Shown: positions 1-5,603, counted from the stretch's first letter. The stretch is DNA of 9,065 nt from an uncultured Clostridia bacterium (GCA_937884385.1 CALGCW010000248.1:1-9065), one strand, 5' to 3'. A program made the numbers and translations. The notes: generated from the sequence alone by a model not told the origin.

Positions 1-51
1 AGGCTCCTTCCGCCTCGCGGGCTCGGCACCTTCCTCCCGGAGGAAGGCTGA
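1..51. repeat. Edge of a probable dispersed G+C-rich repeat
   Basis: The segment is much richer in G+C than its surroundings and contains a perfect 9-bp inverted repeat, CCTTCCTCC and GGAGGAAGG, separated by one C at about 30-48. It follows a short GCC-TCGCG-GGC hairpin-like stretch. This layout, a variable hairpin followed by a CACCTTCCTCC...GGAGGAAGG hairpin, resembles multicopy intergenic repeats I know from gut Clostridia. That resemblance is from memory, and only one copy is visible here. The left end is cut by the window. Bases 52-210 show no gene I can support. Confidence 0.35.
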
Positions 52-210
52 GGTTACTTTGCTTTGGAAACGGAATGTCGAAGCGCCATCCCCTACGGAA
101 GTTAGTTTGCTTTTGGGGCGGACGGTCAATTGCCGGTCCTACGAGTTTGCGGAGAAAGACGCATTATAAGCGATATATATCACATGTTCTGTAATGAAAG
201 AATATTATTG

Positions 211-252
211 AAAAATACCACATTTGTCTTGATAGACAAATGTGGTATTTTT
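211..252. terminator. Perfect 18-bp hairpin, intrinsic terminator (either direction)
   Basis: Bases 211-228 (AAAAATACCACATTTGTC) are exactly complementary to 235-252, with a 6-nt loop. The stem ends in five A/T pairs, so a T-run follows the stem on either strand. It lies two bases beyond the tRNA-Leu-like 3' remnant, read on the minus strand. That spacing is close to that between the intact tRNA-Leu and its own terminator, so it probably once ended a minus-strand tRNA transcript. Confidence 0.65.
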
Positions 253-254
253 CG

Positions 255-273
255 TGGTGCCGGTGATCGGGGT
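255..273 (-). pseudogene. 3'-end remnant of a tRNA-Leu gene
   Basis: Nineteen bases (plus-strand TGGTGCCGGTGATCGGGGT) are identical to the 3' end of the intact tRNA-Leu at 414-432. They cover the encoded CCA, the discriminator, the 3' acceptor strand and part of the T arm. Identity stops inside the T arm, and no matching 5' acceptor, D arm or anticodon arm follows, so it cannot fold as a tRNA. It may be a decayed tandem tRNA copy, or an attachment-site-like duplication left by an element that used the tRNA 3' end. The following 274-373 has no gene I can support, but holds two inverted repeats: 283-290 with 322-329, and 330-337 with 343-350. Confidence 0.55.
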
Positions 274-373
274 GGGAACTCACGTTTGCGCGAGCGTTTG
301 ATATGGTATACAGTTTTTAGACGCAAACGGATGTTTGGCAAGCAAACATCAGGTTCTCCATATTACTAACAAG

Positions 374-414
374 AAATAAAGAAACCAAGTCGCAAGGACT
401 TGGTTTCTTTATTT
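374..414 (-). terminator. Intrinsic terminator of tRNA-Leu
   Basis: Bases 374-391 and 397-414 form a perfect 18-bp inverted repeat with a 5-nt loop. Read on the minus strand, the hairpin starts at the last base of the tRNA CCA end and finishes in TTTCTTTATTTCTT, a suitable U-rich tail. The position directly after the tRNA makes the assignment firm. Confidence 0.85.
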
Positions 415-500
415 GGTGCCGGTGATCGGGGTCGAACCGATACGGTATCGCTACCACTGGATTTTGAGTCCAGCACGTCTGCCAATTCCATCACACCGGC
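414..500 (-). tRNA. tRNA-Leu, anticodon CAA
   Basis: On the minus strand this 87-nt gene starts with GCCGGTG, which pairs fully with CACCGGC near the 3' end, followed by discriminator A and an encoded CCA. The anticodon stem is CTGGA/TCCAG around the loop CTCAAAA, which gives anticodon CAA and decodes UUG leucine codons. The T arm is ATCGG-TTCGACC-CCGAT. A long variable arm sits between the anticodon and T arms, as expected of a class II leucine tRNA. The gene is transcribed away from mgtE and has its own promoter and terminator. Confidence 0.96.
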
Positions 501-514
501 GTTCAACAAATGGT

Positions 515-543
515 ATTGTATCATAAGTGGGGAAAAAAATCAA
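515..543 (-). promoter_or_regulatory. Promoter of tRNA-Leu
   Basis: Read on the minus strand, TTGATT (538-543) is separated by exactly 17 bases from TACAAT (515-520), a good match to the housekeeping sigma-A consensus. Transcription would start around 508, just before the tRNA 5' end at 500. It is divergent from the mgtE promoter; the two -35 boxes lie about 40 bases apart in an A+T-rich stretch. Confidence 0.75.
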
Positions 544-583
544 GTCTTTTTTCATATTTTTTAAAAAATTCATAAAATAAAAC

Positions 584-612
584 TTGACTTCTTTTTGCAA
601 AAGGGGTAAAAT
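584..612 (+). promoter_or_regulatory. Promoter of mgtE
   Basis: TTGACT (584-589) and TAAAAT (607-612) are separated by 17 bases, an excellent sigma-A promoter. The expected start near 619 leaves an untranslated leader of only about 25 bases. There is therefore no room for the Mg2+-sensing M-box riboswitch that precedes some magnesium transporter genes. Control at this locus, if any, must lie in initiation or in the protein's own Mg2+-sensing domains. Confidence 0.75.
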
Positions 613-644
613 TTATTCGTAAACAAGAGGGGAGGGGGGTTAAT

Positions 645-2015
645 ATGGAAAACAGAGAAGAGATCTTTGAAATATTGAACACTCTTTTAGCGGAGAAGAA
701 GTATGCTGCCTTTATGCGTCAGCTTGACGAGCTTAATGATATCGACGCTGCGGAATATCTTACGTCCTTGCCCGACGAGCAGATGATAAGTGCGTTCAGA
801 ATGCTTAAAAAGGATACGGCGGCGGATATCTTCTCGTTTATGGATTTCGAAATGCAGGAAACGATCATCGGTCGAATGAGTGATGTAGAGATCGCGATGA
901 TCATTGAGGATCTTTTTGTGGATGACGCAGTCGATATTCTTGAAGAGCTTCCTGCCATTATGGTCAAAAAGATACTTAAGGTCTCCCGTCCCGAGACGAG
1001 AAATCTTATAAACAAGTTCCTTTCCTATCCCGACGGAAGTGCGGGAAGCGTTATGACTGCGGAGTTTATCGATCTTCACAAGGAAATGACGGTCTCTCAG
1101 GCAATTGAGAGCATCAGACGAAAGGGTATTGACAAGGAGACGATCTACGTTGCGTACGTGACGAATGCCTCCCGTGTGCTTGAGGGAATCGTATCCCTTA
1201 AGGATCTTATTTTTGCAGATCCCGACGCGCTTATTAATGATATTATGGAAACGGACATTCTTTGCGCGAGAACTCTTGAAAGCCAAGAGGAGGTCGTTGC
1301 GATGATCCAGAAGTACGACATGCTCGCTTTGCCCATTGTTGACAAGGAAAATCGACTTGTAGGTATCGTTACGGTCGACGATGCGCTCGACGTTATTGAA
1401 GAAGAGGCAACCGAGGATATGGAAATGATGGCGGCTATTACCCCCACGGACAAGCCGTATCTTCGTGCGAGCGTCTTTGAAATCTGGAAAACGAGAATCC
1501 CGTGGCTTTTGCTCCTTATGCTTTCGGCTACCTTCACAGGGCAAATCATAGCAAGCTTTGAATCAAAGCTTGCAGCCATTCCCGTTCTTATTGCCTTTAT
1601 ACCGATGCTTATGGGTACGGGCGGTAATAGCGGAGGTCAGTCATCCGTTACCGTGATCCGCGGTCTTGCGATAGGGGAGATAGAGAACGGGGATATACTC
1701 AAGATCATCTGGAAGGAAACGCGAGTCGCCTTGCTATGCGGAGTGGTTCTTGCAGTTTGCAACTTCGCAAAGATAATTCTCGTTGACAATCTGATCTTCA
1801 ACAACGACGTAAGTATTGAGGCTAATATCGTAGTGTCATTGACGCTTGTTATTACGGTCCTCGTTGCGAAGATAGTCGGATGCGCTTTGCCCGTGGCGGC
1901 AAAGAGAATAGGTCTTGACCCTGCGGTTATGGCAAGTCCCTTTATTACGACTATCGTAGATGCGGTATCGCTTCTTATATACTTCGCTATCGCAAGCGTA
2001 GTATTGTTAAAATAA
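645..2015 (+). CDS. mgtE: Magnesium transporter MgtE
   Basis: 456-residue Mg2+ channel/transporter of the inner membrane; the length is normal for the family. Order of parts: an acidic helical N-terminal domain (about 1-130), a CBS-domain pair (about 130-255, ending VGIVTVDDALDVIEEE), then a membrane domain with five hydrophobic segments from about 285. The family signature GTGGNSGGQ is at residues 324-332. The last helix holds LDPAVMASP...TTIVD, where Asp439 probably corresponds to the pore aspartate of characterised MgtE proteins (inference from motif position). In the family, Mg2+ binding between the N and CBS domains closes the channel. The start is supported by a strong purine-rich ribosome binding site at 627-639. 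Its own promoter and terminator make it monocistronic and apparently unrelated to the fibre locus downstream. It uses mostly ACG for threonine, unlike the major fibre genes. Confidence 0.95.
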   Translation: MENREEIFEILNTLLAEKKYAAFMRQLDELNDIDAAEYLTSLPDEQMISAFRMLKKDTAADIFSFMDFEMQETIIGRMSDVEIAMIIEDLFVDDAVDILEELPAIMVKKILKVSRPETRNLINKFLSYPDGSAGSVMTAEFIDLHKEMTVSQAIESIRRKGIDKETIYVAYVTNASRVLEGIVSLKDLIFADPDALINDIMETDILCARTLESQEEVVAMIQKYDMLALPIVDKENRLVGIVTVDDALDVIEEEATEDMEMMAAITPTDKPYLRASVFEIWKTRIPWLLLLMLSATFTGQIIASFESKLAAIPVLIAFIPMLMGTGGNSGGQSSVTVIRGLAIGEIENGDILKIIWKETRVALLCGVVLAVCNFAKIILVDNLIFNNDVSIEANIVVSLTLVITVLVAKIVGCALPVAAKRIGLDPAVMASPFITTIVDAVSLLIYFAIASVVLLK

Positions 2016-2020
2016 ATATA

Positions 2021-2057
2021 AAAGCTCTCACATTCTGCCCGAAGTGAGGGCTTTTTT
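2021..2057 (+). terminator. Intrinsic terminator of mgtE
   Basis: AAAGCTCTCAC (2021-2031) pairs with GTGAGGGCTTT (2044-2054, one G-T wobble) around a 12-nt loop and runs into a TTTTTT tract. It starts six bases after the mgtE stop codon and separates mgtE from the next transcription unit. The following 2058-2105 is very A+T-rich, with no gene. Confidence 0.85.
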
Positions 2058-2107
2058 GTATATATTATATATATGTAAAAAATCTTGCCATAATTTTAAA
2101 AAAATAC

Positions 2108-2136
2108 TTGCATTTTTCCATAAAATGTGATATTCT
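2108..2136 (+). promoter_or_regulatory. Possible promoter of the first fibre-locus operon
   Basis: TTGCAT (2108-2113) and TATTCT (2131-2136) are 17 bases apart, a moderate sigma-A match just after the mgtE terminator. A TATAAG box at 2144-2149 is an alternative -10 without a convincing -35. Either would leave a leader of more than 100 bases before the start codon at 2264. Confidence 0.35.
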
Positions 2137-2155
2137 TATCCTGTATAAGTATAGG

Positions 2156-2228
2156 GGTAGTTATGCCCATTTTACAAATTACCAAAAACTACCAATTTTC
2201 AAGCGTTTTTGTTATGGAACAACGCTTG
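2156..2228 (+). promoter_or_regulatory. Structured 5' leader with competing pairings
   Basis: GGTAGTT (2156-2162) pairs perfectly with AACTACC (2187-2193). Downstream, CAAGCGTT (2200-2207) pairs perfectly with AACGCTTG (2221-2228), and the stem continues inward with GTT/AAC around an ATGG loop after a 3-nt bulge. The ACTACCA arm can alternatively pair with TGGTTAGT (about 2232-2239), which would enclose the second hairpin and approach the ribosome binding site of the 2264 gene. It matches no riboswitch class I recognise, including the c-di-GMP types. Regulatory function is inference. Confidence 0.35.
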
Positions 2229-2263
2229 CGTGGTTAGTATTTATCAATGAAGGGAGGACTCCA

Positions 2264-2770
2264 ATGCATAAGAAGGTATATTGGCGATTTTGGCTGTTAA
2301 TTTTGAGCTTGATGATATTGATAGGAGTATCCCTTGTCGTTTTGATGTACCGCTTCGGTCATGAGGGAACGCTGATCAAGCTTGATATTCAGCACGAGCA
2401 GCCGCAGAGGGTTGAATTCAGTCAATTCGTAATGGTTCCCGGAGGTAGCAGTGAATACGTTATCACTCCCTACAGATATAAAGCCGGGGTATACGAGTTG
2501 AACTTCGATTTTGACGATCTCGATGAAGATAACAATATTTTCGATGAATCGGTGTTCGTTCGAATTGAGTATGAGAATGAAGTGTACTGCGATATGAAGC
2601 TTATCGAGCTTTTTGAAAAGGACGATCTAATTCTGACCCTCGATATGAGTGAGGATATTTGGAAGAATGTAAAGATCGTTTACTATATCCCCGAGAGTGT
2701 GGGCAACGAGATTCAGGGTGCTACAGCGGATTTTGACTTATTTGTGACCGCCAATGAAAAGAGAGAATGA
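2264..2770 (+). CDS. Membrane-anchored TasA-like protein
   Basis: 168 residues with a single hydrophobic anchor (about 8-28) after a basic MHKK start, then an extracytoplasmic beta-rich acidic domain. The tail ESVGNEIQGATADFDLFVTAN matches the closing strand motif of the TasA/camelysin-like precursors further down (AGNEYQ...F...VEAVQ), and MVPGG recalls MVPGD in the 4939 product. Unlike those, it lacks the G-T-x-A-LFT signal-peptide ending, so it probably stays anchored rather than being processed by SipW. The reading frame is open upstream to 2108, but the start at 2264 is chosen because AAGGGAGG lies directly before it. The last bases overlap the signal peptidase start by four (ATGA), so the two are probably translationally coupled. 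By position it may serve as a membrane base or nucleator for the fibre, or as a SipW partner. That role is inference; no family name is assigned. Confidence 0.7.
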   Translation: MHKKVYWRFWLLILSLMILIGVSLVVLMYRFGHEGTLIKLDIQHEQPQRVEFSQFVMVPGGSSEYVITPYRYKAGVYELNFDFDDLDEDNNIFDESVFVRIEYENEVYCDMKLIELFEKDDLILTLDMSEDIWKNVKIVYYIPESVGNEIQGATADFDLFVTANEKRE

Positions 2771-3534
2771 TTATGAAAAAATTGACGCTTAAAAAAATAG
2801 GAAATATACTTGGAAACGTAGTAATGTACATATTCCTTGCAATCTGCATAGTTGCTGTGATCCTTACGGTCTTCTCAAAGAAGGATGCAGACGGTGCTTC
2901 TGAGATATTCGGATATCAGATGCGTCTCGTTGTGACTGACTCAATGGGAGCTTGCGATCAGACGGACGTTTCGAAGTATGAGATCGGAAGCATTCCGATC
3001 AACTCAATGATATTCGTAGAGAAGATGCCTACTGATCCCGCAGAGGCGGATGCCTGGTATCGCTCGATAAAGGTCGGCGACGTTCTTACGTTCAGATACG
3101 TTTACACGAGTCAGCTTACCATCACTCACCGTGTTGTAGGTATTACCGAAAAGGAGACGGGCGGATTTATTATTGAGCTTGAGGGAGATAACAAGGATTC
3201 CGATTCAAAGCTGTTAAGACAGGTGATCGATACTTCGGAGCCTAATGCTCTTAACTACGTTATCGGTAAGGTAACGGGTCAGGCATATTTGTTCGGTCTA
3301 TTCCTTACTATACTGAAGCAGCCGGTTGGTCTTATTTGTATTATTATCATACCATGCTTTTTGATCATTCTTCTTGAGGTTATCAAGATAATCAGTGTTG
3401 TGAACGCAGAGAAGAAAAAGCGTGCGCAGGAAGAGACACAGAAGAAGGATGACGAGCTTGAGGAGCTCCGCCGCCGTCTCGCAGAGCTCGAAAGCAGCAA
3501 AAAGCAGACCGACGGTAATGACAGCGAAGGATAG
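2767..3534 (+). CDS. sipW: SipW-type signal peptidase I (first copy)
   Basis: 255-residue ER/archaeal-type signal peptidase, the class that in Bacillus cleaves TasA and related precursors. Layout: N-terminal membrane helix (about 14-36), extracytoplasmic catalytic domain with Ser59 in VVTDSM and His121 in ITHRVV (a Ser-His pair, not Ser-Lys), the acidic segment EGDNKDSDSK that carries the family aspartate region, and a second membrane helix (about 177-208). A roughly 45-residue charged C-terminal coiled coil (about 212-248, rich in E, K, R with leucine heptads) should lie in the cytoplasm. Two starts are possible, 2767 (overlapping the previous stop) and 2773. I keep 2767 because of the ATGA coupling; no strong ribosome binding site separates them. 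Its likely substrates are the five precursors encoded downstream. The symbol indicates class, not proven orthology. Confidence 0.88.
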   Translation: MIMKKLTLKKIGNILGNVVMYIFLAICIVAVILTVFSKKDADGASEIFGYQMRLVVTDSMGACDQTDVSKYEIGSIPINSMIFVEKMPTDPAEADAWYRSIKVGDVLTFRYVYTSQLTITHRVVGITEKETGGFIIELEGDNKDSDSKLLRQVIDTSEPNALNYVIGKVTGQAYLFGLFLTILKQPVGLICIIIIPCFLIILLEVIKIISVVNAEKKKRAQEETQKKDDELEELRRRLAELESSKKQTDGNDSEG

Positions 3535-3545
3535 AGAGGCATCAT

Positions 3546-4091
3546 ATGGATATATTAGTAATAATTTTCCTTTTTATAGCAGTTATAGTTGCGATAGGCA
3601 CGATAATCTACGTTATTATCGATGCTTTGAGCGACAAAAAGCCAAAGGAAGAGAAAAAAGTTGAAGAAGAACCCGAGTTCAAGCCAGCTCCGGAGTCTGT
3701 TATCGTTCCCGTGGTCATTCCCGATCCCGAGCCCGATCCTGAGCCCGTGATCATTCCCGTACTTCTTGAGCAGGTCGACGCTGAGGAAGCGGATGCTCTT
3801 CTTTCCGACGAGGAAGCAGAGAAGAGGATCATTCGCGAGCGTGGCGCAGGACACGGCAAGAAGGGAGAGATCAACCTTGGTATTATCGATATACACTTTG
3901 AAGCGGGTGAAACTGTTACTCTTGCAGATCTCAAGAGGAAAAAGCTTGTCAGCGTAAAGGAAAAGAGAATAAAGATCCTCGCTGACGGAATTTTGACGAA
4001 ACCATTCGTCATCAAAGCGGAGGCATTCTCCAAGGAGGCGGTCAAGATGATCGAGCTTATGGGGGGCACCGTTATAGAGCTTATTGATTGA
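3546..4091 (+). CDS. Membrane-anchored protein with ribosomal uL15-like C-terminal domain
   Basis: 181 residues in three parts. Residues 3-27 form one hydrophobic helix. Residues 30-95 are a charged linker, first KKPKEEKK and then proline/glutamate-rich (PDPEPDPEP). Residues 108-180 closely follow the C-terminal half of bacterial ribosomal protein uL15 (L15): INL..ID, FEAGETVTLADL, IKILADG.LTK, then FVIKAEAFSKEA and GGTVIELI, in the same order and spacing as in Bacillus L15. The glycine-rich rRNA-binding N-terminal half of true L15 is absent apart from a short RGAGHGKKG. It is therefore not the housekeeping ribosomal protein. Basic residues after the helix suggest the domain faces the cytoplasm (positive-inside rule, inference). 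It follows the signal peptidase by 11 bases, with AGAGAGG before the ATG, so it is in the same operon. Function is unknown; recruiting ribosomes or RNA to the export site, or a reused protein-binding fold, are both possible. Confidence 0.85.
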   Translation: MDILVIIFLFIAVIVAIGTIIYVIIDALSDKKPKEEKKVEEEPEFKPAPESVIVPVVIPDPEPDPEPVIIPVLLEQVDAEEADALLSDEEAEKRIIRERGAGHGKKGEINLGIIDIHFEAGETVTLADLKRKKLVSVKEKRIKILADGILTKPFVIKAEAFSKEAVKMIELMGGTVIELID

Positions 4092-4146
4092 TTTCATTTC
4101 TTTTTGAAATGTTTCAATATACCGCTGTTTGAAAGGAGGACGGACA

Positions 4147-4815
4147 GTGAAGAAAAAAAGAGTTTTGCTTGTCTCTTGCTCAATTATTCTTTTGTGCTTG
4201 ATGATCATAGCAGGTATGACCTATTCGTTGTTTACCGATAACTTTTCAGTGAAAAATCACCTTGAAGCAGGTAAGCTGAACATCACTTTGCAGAGGACCT
4301 ATCTTGAGTACAACGTGCTCAACGAGCTTGGCGTTCTTGAGGCGATAGTAGATGATACCTTATATGATTTCACAAAGGAAACCAATGAAAACGTATTTGG
4401 TCTTGACGCAAAAGGCATCAAAATCGTTCCCGGTAGTTATTTCGATGCGAAGATGAAGGTAGTAAATGATAATTCTGATCCCAATTCACAGAATTATTCC
4501 AACGTTGCTTTCAATTATTCCGTTGAAATAAAGCTTGTCAAGGGCTACAACGAGCTTGCTCGCCAGATGCAGGTAGTTGTTACCAGCCACGATGGCGTAT
4601 CTGTGACGAAGAGACTTAGCGACGTCTATTCGGAAGGCTACGTTTTCGAGCTCGGAACACTTTTGGCAGGTGAAGAGAGCCAGGAGTTCAGCGTCAGAGT
4701 TGAGTTCCTCGATGATTTAAACTATGCGGGTATGGATAATGATTTGGCACAAGGGGAGGGCCTTGTCTTCGACCTTGTAGTTAAGGCAGTTCAAGTAACT
4801 GACACCAATTCTTGA
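4147..4815 (+). CDS. TasA/camelysin-like secreted precursor (first)
   Basis: 222 residues. The N-terminus MKKKRVLL plus hydrophobic core ending IIAGMTYS-LFTD is a SipW-cognate signal peptide; cleavage is expected between Ser27 and Leu28. It is followed by the usual AGKLNI strand. The mature part is a beta-rich domain closing with VFDLVVKAVQV, the family end motif. It lacks the AGNEYQ motif of its relatives and has DNDLAQGEG in that place, so it is a divergent member, perhaps a minor or capping subunit (inference). GTG at 4147 is chosen as start because GAAAGGAGG at 4131-4139 sits just before it; the frame is open slightly upstream from a TTG, but that would include the ribosome binding site. 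The gene lies 55 bases after the uL15-domain gene and is probably co-transcribed with it. Confidence 0.82.
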   Translation: MKKKRVLLVSCSIILLCLMIIAGMTYSLFTDNFSVKNHLEAGKLNITLQRTYLEYNVLNELGVLEAIVDDTLYDFTKETNENVFGLDAKGIKIVPGSYFDAKMKVVNDNSDPNSQNYSNVAFNYSVEIKLVKGYNELARQMQVVVTSHDGVSVTKRLSDVYSEGYVFELGTLLAGEESQEFSVRVEFLDDLNYAGMDNDLAQGEGLVFDLVVKAVQVTDTNS

Positions 4816-4836
4816 TCCGAAAATTTATAACTTAGC

Positions 4837-4887
4837 GGACCGTGACTTCTGGACTTGGCTCACGGCCCTAACCCGAAATCAAGTCCA
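4837..4887 (+). promoter_or_regulatory. Possible H-type pseudoknot in the leader of the major TasA-like gene
   Basis: Two stems interleave. Stem 1 is GG-a-CCGTGA (4837-4845, bulged A4839) with TCACGGCC (4860-4867). Stem 2 is TGGACTTG (4850-4857) with CAAGTCCA (4880-4887). Loops of 4, 2 and 12 nt separate the strands, which suits an H-type pseudoknot; the alternative is two mutually exclusive hairpins. There is no U-tract, so it is not a simple terminator. A TATAAC box at 4826-4831 has no properly spaced -35, but if used it would start RNA almost exactly at stem 1. Between here and the start codon lies a very A-rich unstructured stretch favourable to translation. Confidence 0.4.
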
Positions 4888-4938
4888 TGTTCGAACAATA
4901 TATTAAAAAACAAAAAAATTCAAATGAAAGGTAGAAAA

Positions 4939-5502
4939 ATGATGAAAAAGAAAGTTTTCTTGTCCTCGATCTTGACAATCGCTATTTGCCTTTGCCTTAT
5001 CGCAGGATCAACATTTGCTCTTTTCACAAGCGAAAGCAAGGTTAACGTAGCCGTTCAGGCTGCTACAGTTGACGTTGTTGCAACCGCTGAGAACTTCCAG
5101 CTCAGCTCCACTCTCGGCTCTAACGTGCCCGAGACAGTTATTGACTATGCTCCCAACACGAACACAGTTAAGGTTGTAAATATGGTTCCCGGTGATGTGA
5201 TCTCCTTCGATCTCCGCATCCATAACAACAGCAACGTAACAGTTGATTTCAGAACCATTCTCTCCGTAGTAGAGGACACAGGTCTCTGGAACGGTCTTAC
5301 AGTAACGTTCAACACGATCGAGCACACTGTTGATGGCAACGGCACTGCTGTTCTTTCCGGCTACCAGCCCATGGCAGCTTATGCTCAGGATATCATCGTT
5401 AACGTTATCATCACTCTTCCCGAGTCTGCGGGCAACGAGTACCAGAACACAACCTGCACATTCGCTTACACAGTAGAGGCAGTTCAGGGCAACGCACAGT
5501 AA
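4939..5502 (+). CDS. TasA/camelysin-like secreted precursor (second, probable major subunit)
   Basis: 187 residues. The SipW-cognate signal peptide MMKKKVFL...LIAGSTFA is followed by LFTSES, with cleavage expected after Ala27. The mature beta-sandwich protein is about 160 residues, threonine/valine/asparagine-rich, and contains MVPGDVISFDLRIHNNSNV (the family's 'NxG/NNS' strand pair). It ends in ESAGNEYQ and FAYTVEAVQGNAQ, close to the Bacillus TasA end motif (N.YQG...F.FEATQ). Codon use is strongly biased: threonine is mostly ACA and valine often GTT/GTA, whereas mgtE uses mostly ACG for threonine. This suggests high expression. The start could be 4939 or 4942; GAAAGGT lies at 4926-4932. An in-frame ATG at 4924 is rejected because nothing like a ribosome binding site precedes it. 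It is flanked by structured RNA on both sides. Confidence 0.86.
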   Translation: MMKKKVFLSSILTIAICLCLIAGSTFALFTSESKVNVAVQAATVDVVATAENFQLSSTLGSNVPETVIDYAPNTNTVKVVNMVPGDVISFDLRIHNNSNVTVDFRTILSVVEDTGLWNGLTVTFNTIEHTVDGNGTAVLSGYQPMAAYAQDIIVNVIITLPESAGNEYQNTTCTFAYTVEAVQGNAQ

Positions 5503-5546
5503 GAGCTTAAATTGCCCTTGCAGTCGCTATGCGGGGCAAGCTCTTA
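5500..5546 (+). other. Long mRNA hairpin after the major TasA-like gene
   Basis: TAAGAGCTT (5500-5508, starting at the stop codon) pairs perfectly with AAGCTCTTA (5538-5546). Inside, GCCC (5514-5517) pairs with GGGC (5534-5537) and GCA with TGC, leaving a 5-nt bulge on the left arm. No U-tract follows, so it is not a normal intrinsic terminator. It may protect the 3' end of a processed abundant mRNA (inference). A smaller hairpin, TCCCC/GGGGA, follows at 5555-5571. Confidence 0.5.
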
Positions 5547-5574
5547 TGGCGCACTCCCCTAATATTGGGGAAAA

Positions 5575-5592
5575 GACCGAGAATTCTCGGTC
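5575..5592. repeat. Perfect 18-bp palindrome
   Basis: GACCGAGAATTCTCGGTC is its own exact reverse complement with no spacer. It sits just upstream of a candidate promoter at 5604-5631. As RNA it could form a tight hairpin with a minimal loop; as DNA it has the shape of a dimeric repressor operator. On the plus strand it is followed by AAAAAA, on the minus strand by TTTT, so it would terminate only minus-strand transcription, and no minus-strand gene is present to need that. Confidence 0.55.
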
Positions 5593-5603
5593 AAAAAAGC
5601 ATT

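Noticed and set aside
130..369. Open frame of 79 codons on the plus strand
   Set aside because: It begins with TTG without a ribosome binding site, and runs through a perfect terminator hairpin and the tRNA remnant. Its translation resembles nothing.
613..644. Mg2+ riboswitch (M-box) before mgtE
   Set aside because: The leader from the strong promoter is only about 25 bases, far too short.
687..1544. Long open frame of 285 codons on the minus strand inside mgtE
   Set aside because: It is the antisense shadow of a clear MgtE protein with family motifs; its translation has no recognisable domain and no ribosome binding site was seen.
2108..2263. Upstream extension of the 2264 protein from an earlier in-frame start
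   Set aside because: The extension would start inside the candidate promoter and cover the structured leader. The ATG at 2264 has AAGGGAGG at the right distance and is followed by a normal membrane anchor.
3546..4091. The uL15-domain gene as the housekeeping ribosomal protein gene rplO
   Set aside because: It has a membrane helix and Pro/Glu linker instead of the glycine-rich rRNA-binding half, and it is not among ribosomal protein genes.
4855..4938. Upstream extension of the second TasA-like precursor
   Set aside because: It would put about 28 residues, including the pseudoknot sequence, before a typical KKK-hydrophobic signal peptide. A ribosome binding site lies at 4926-4932.
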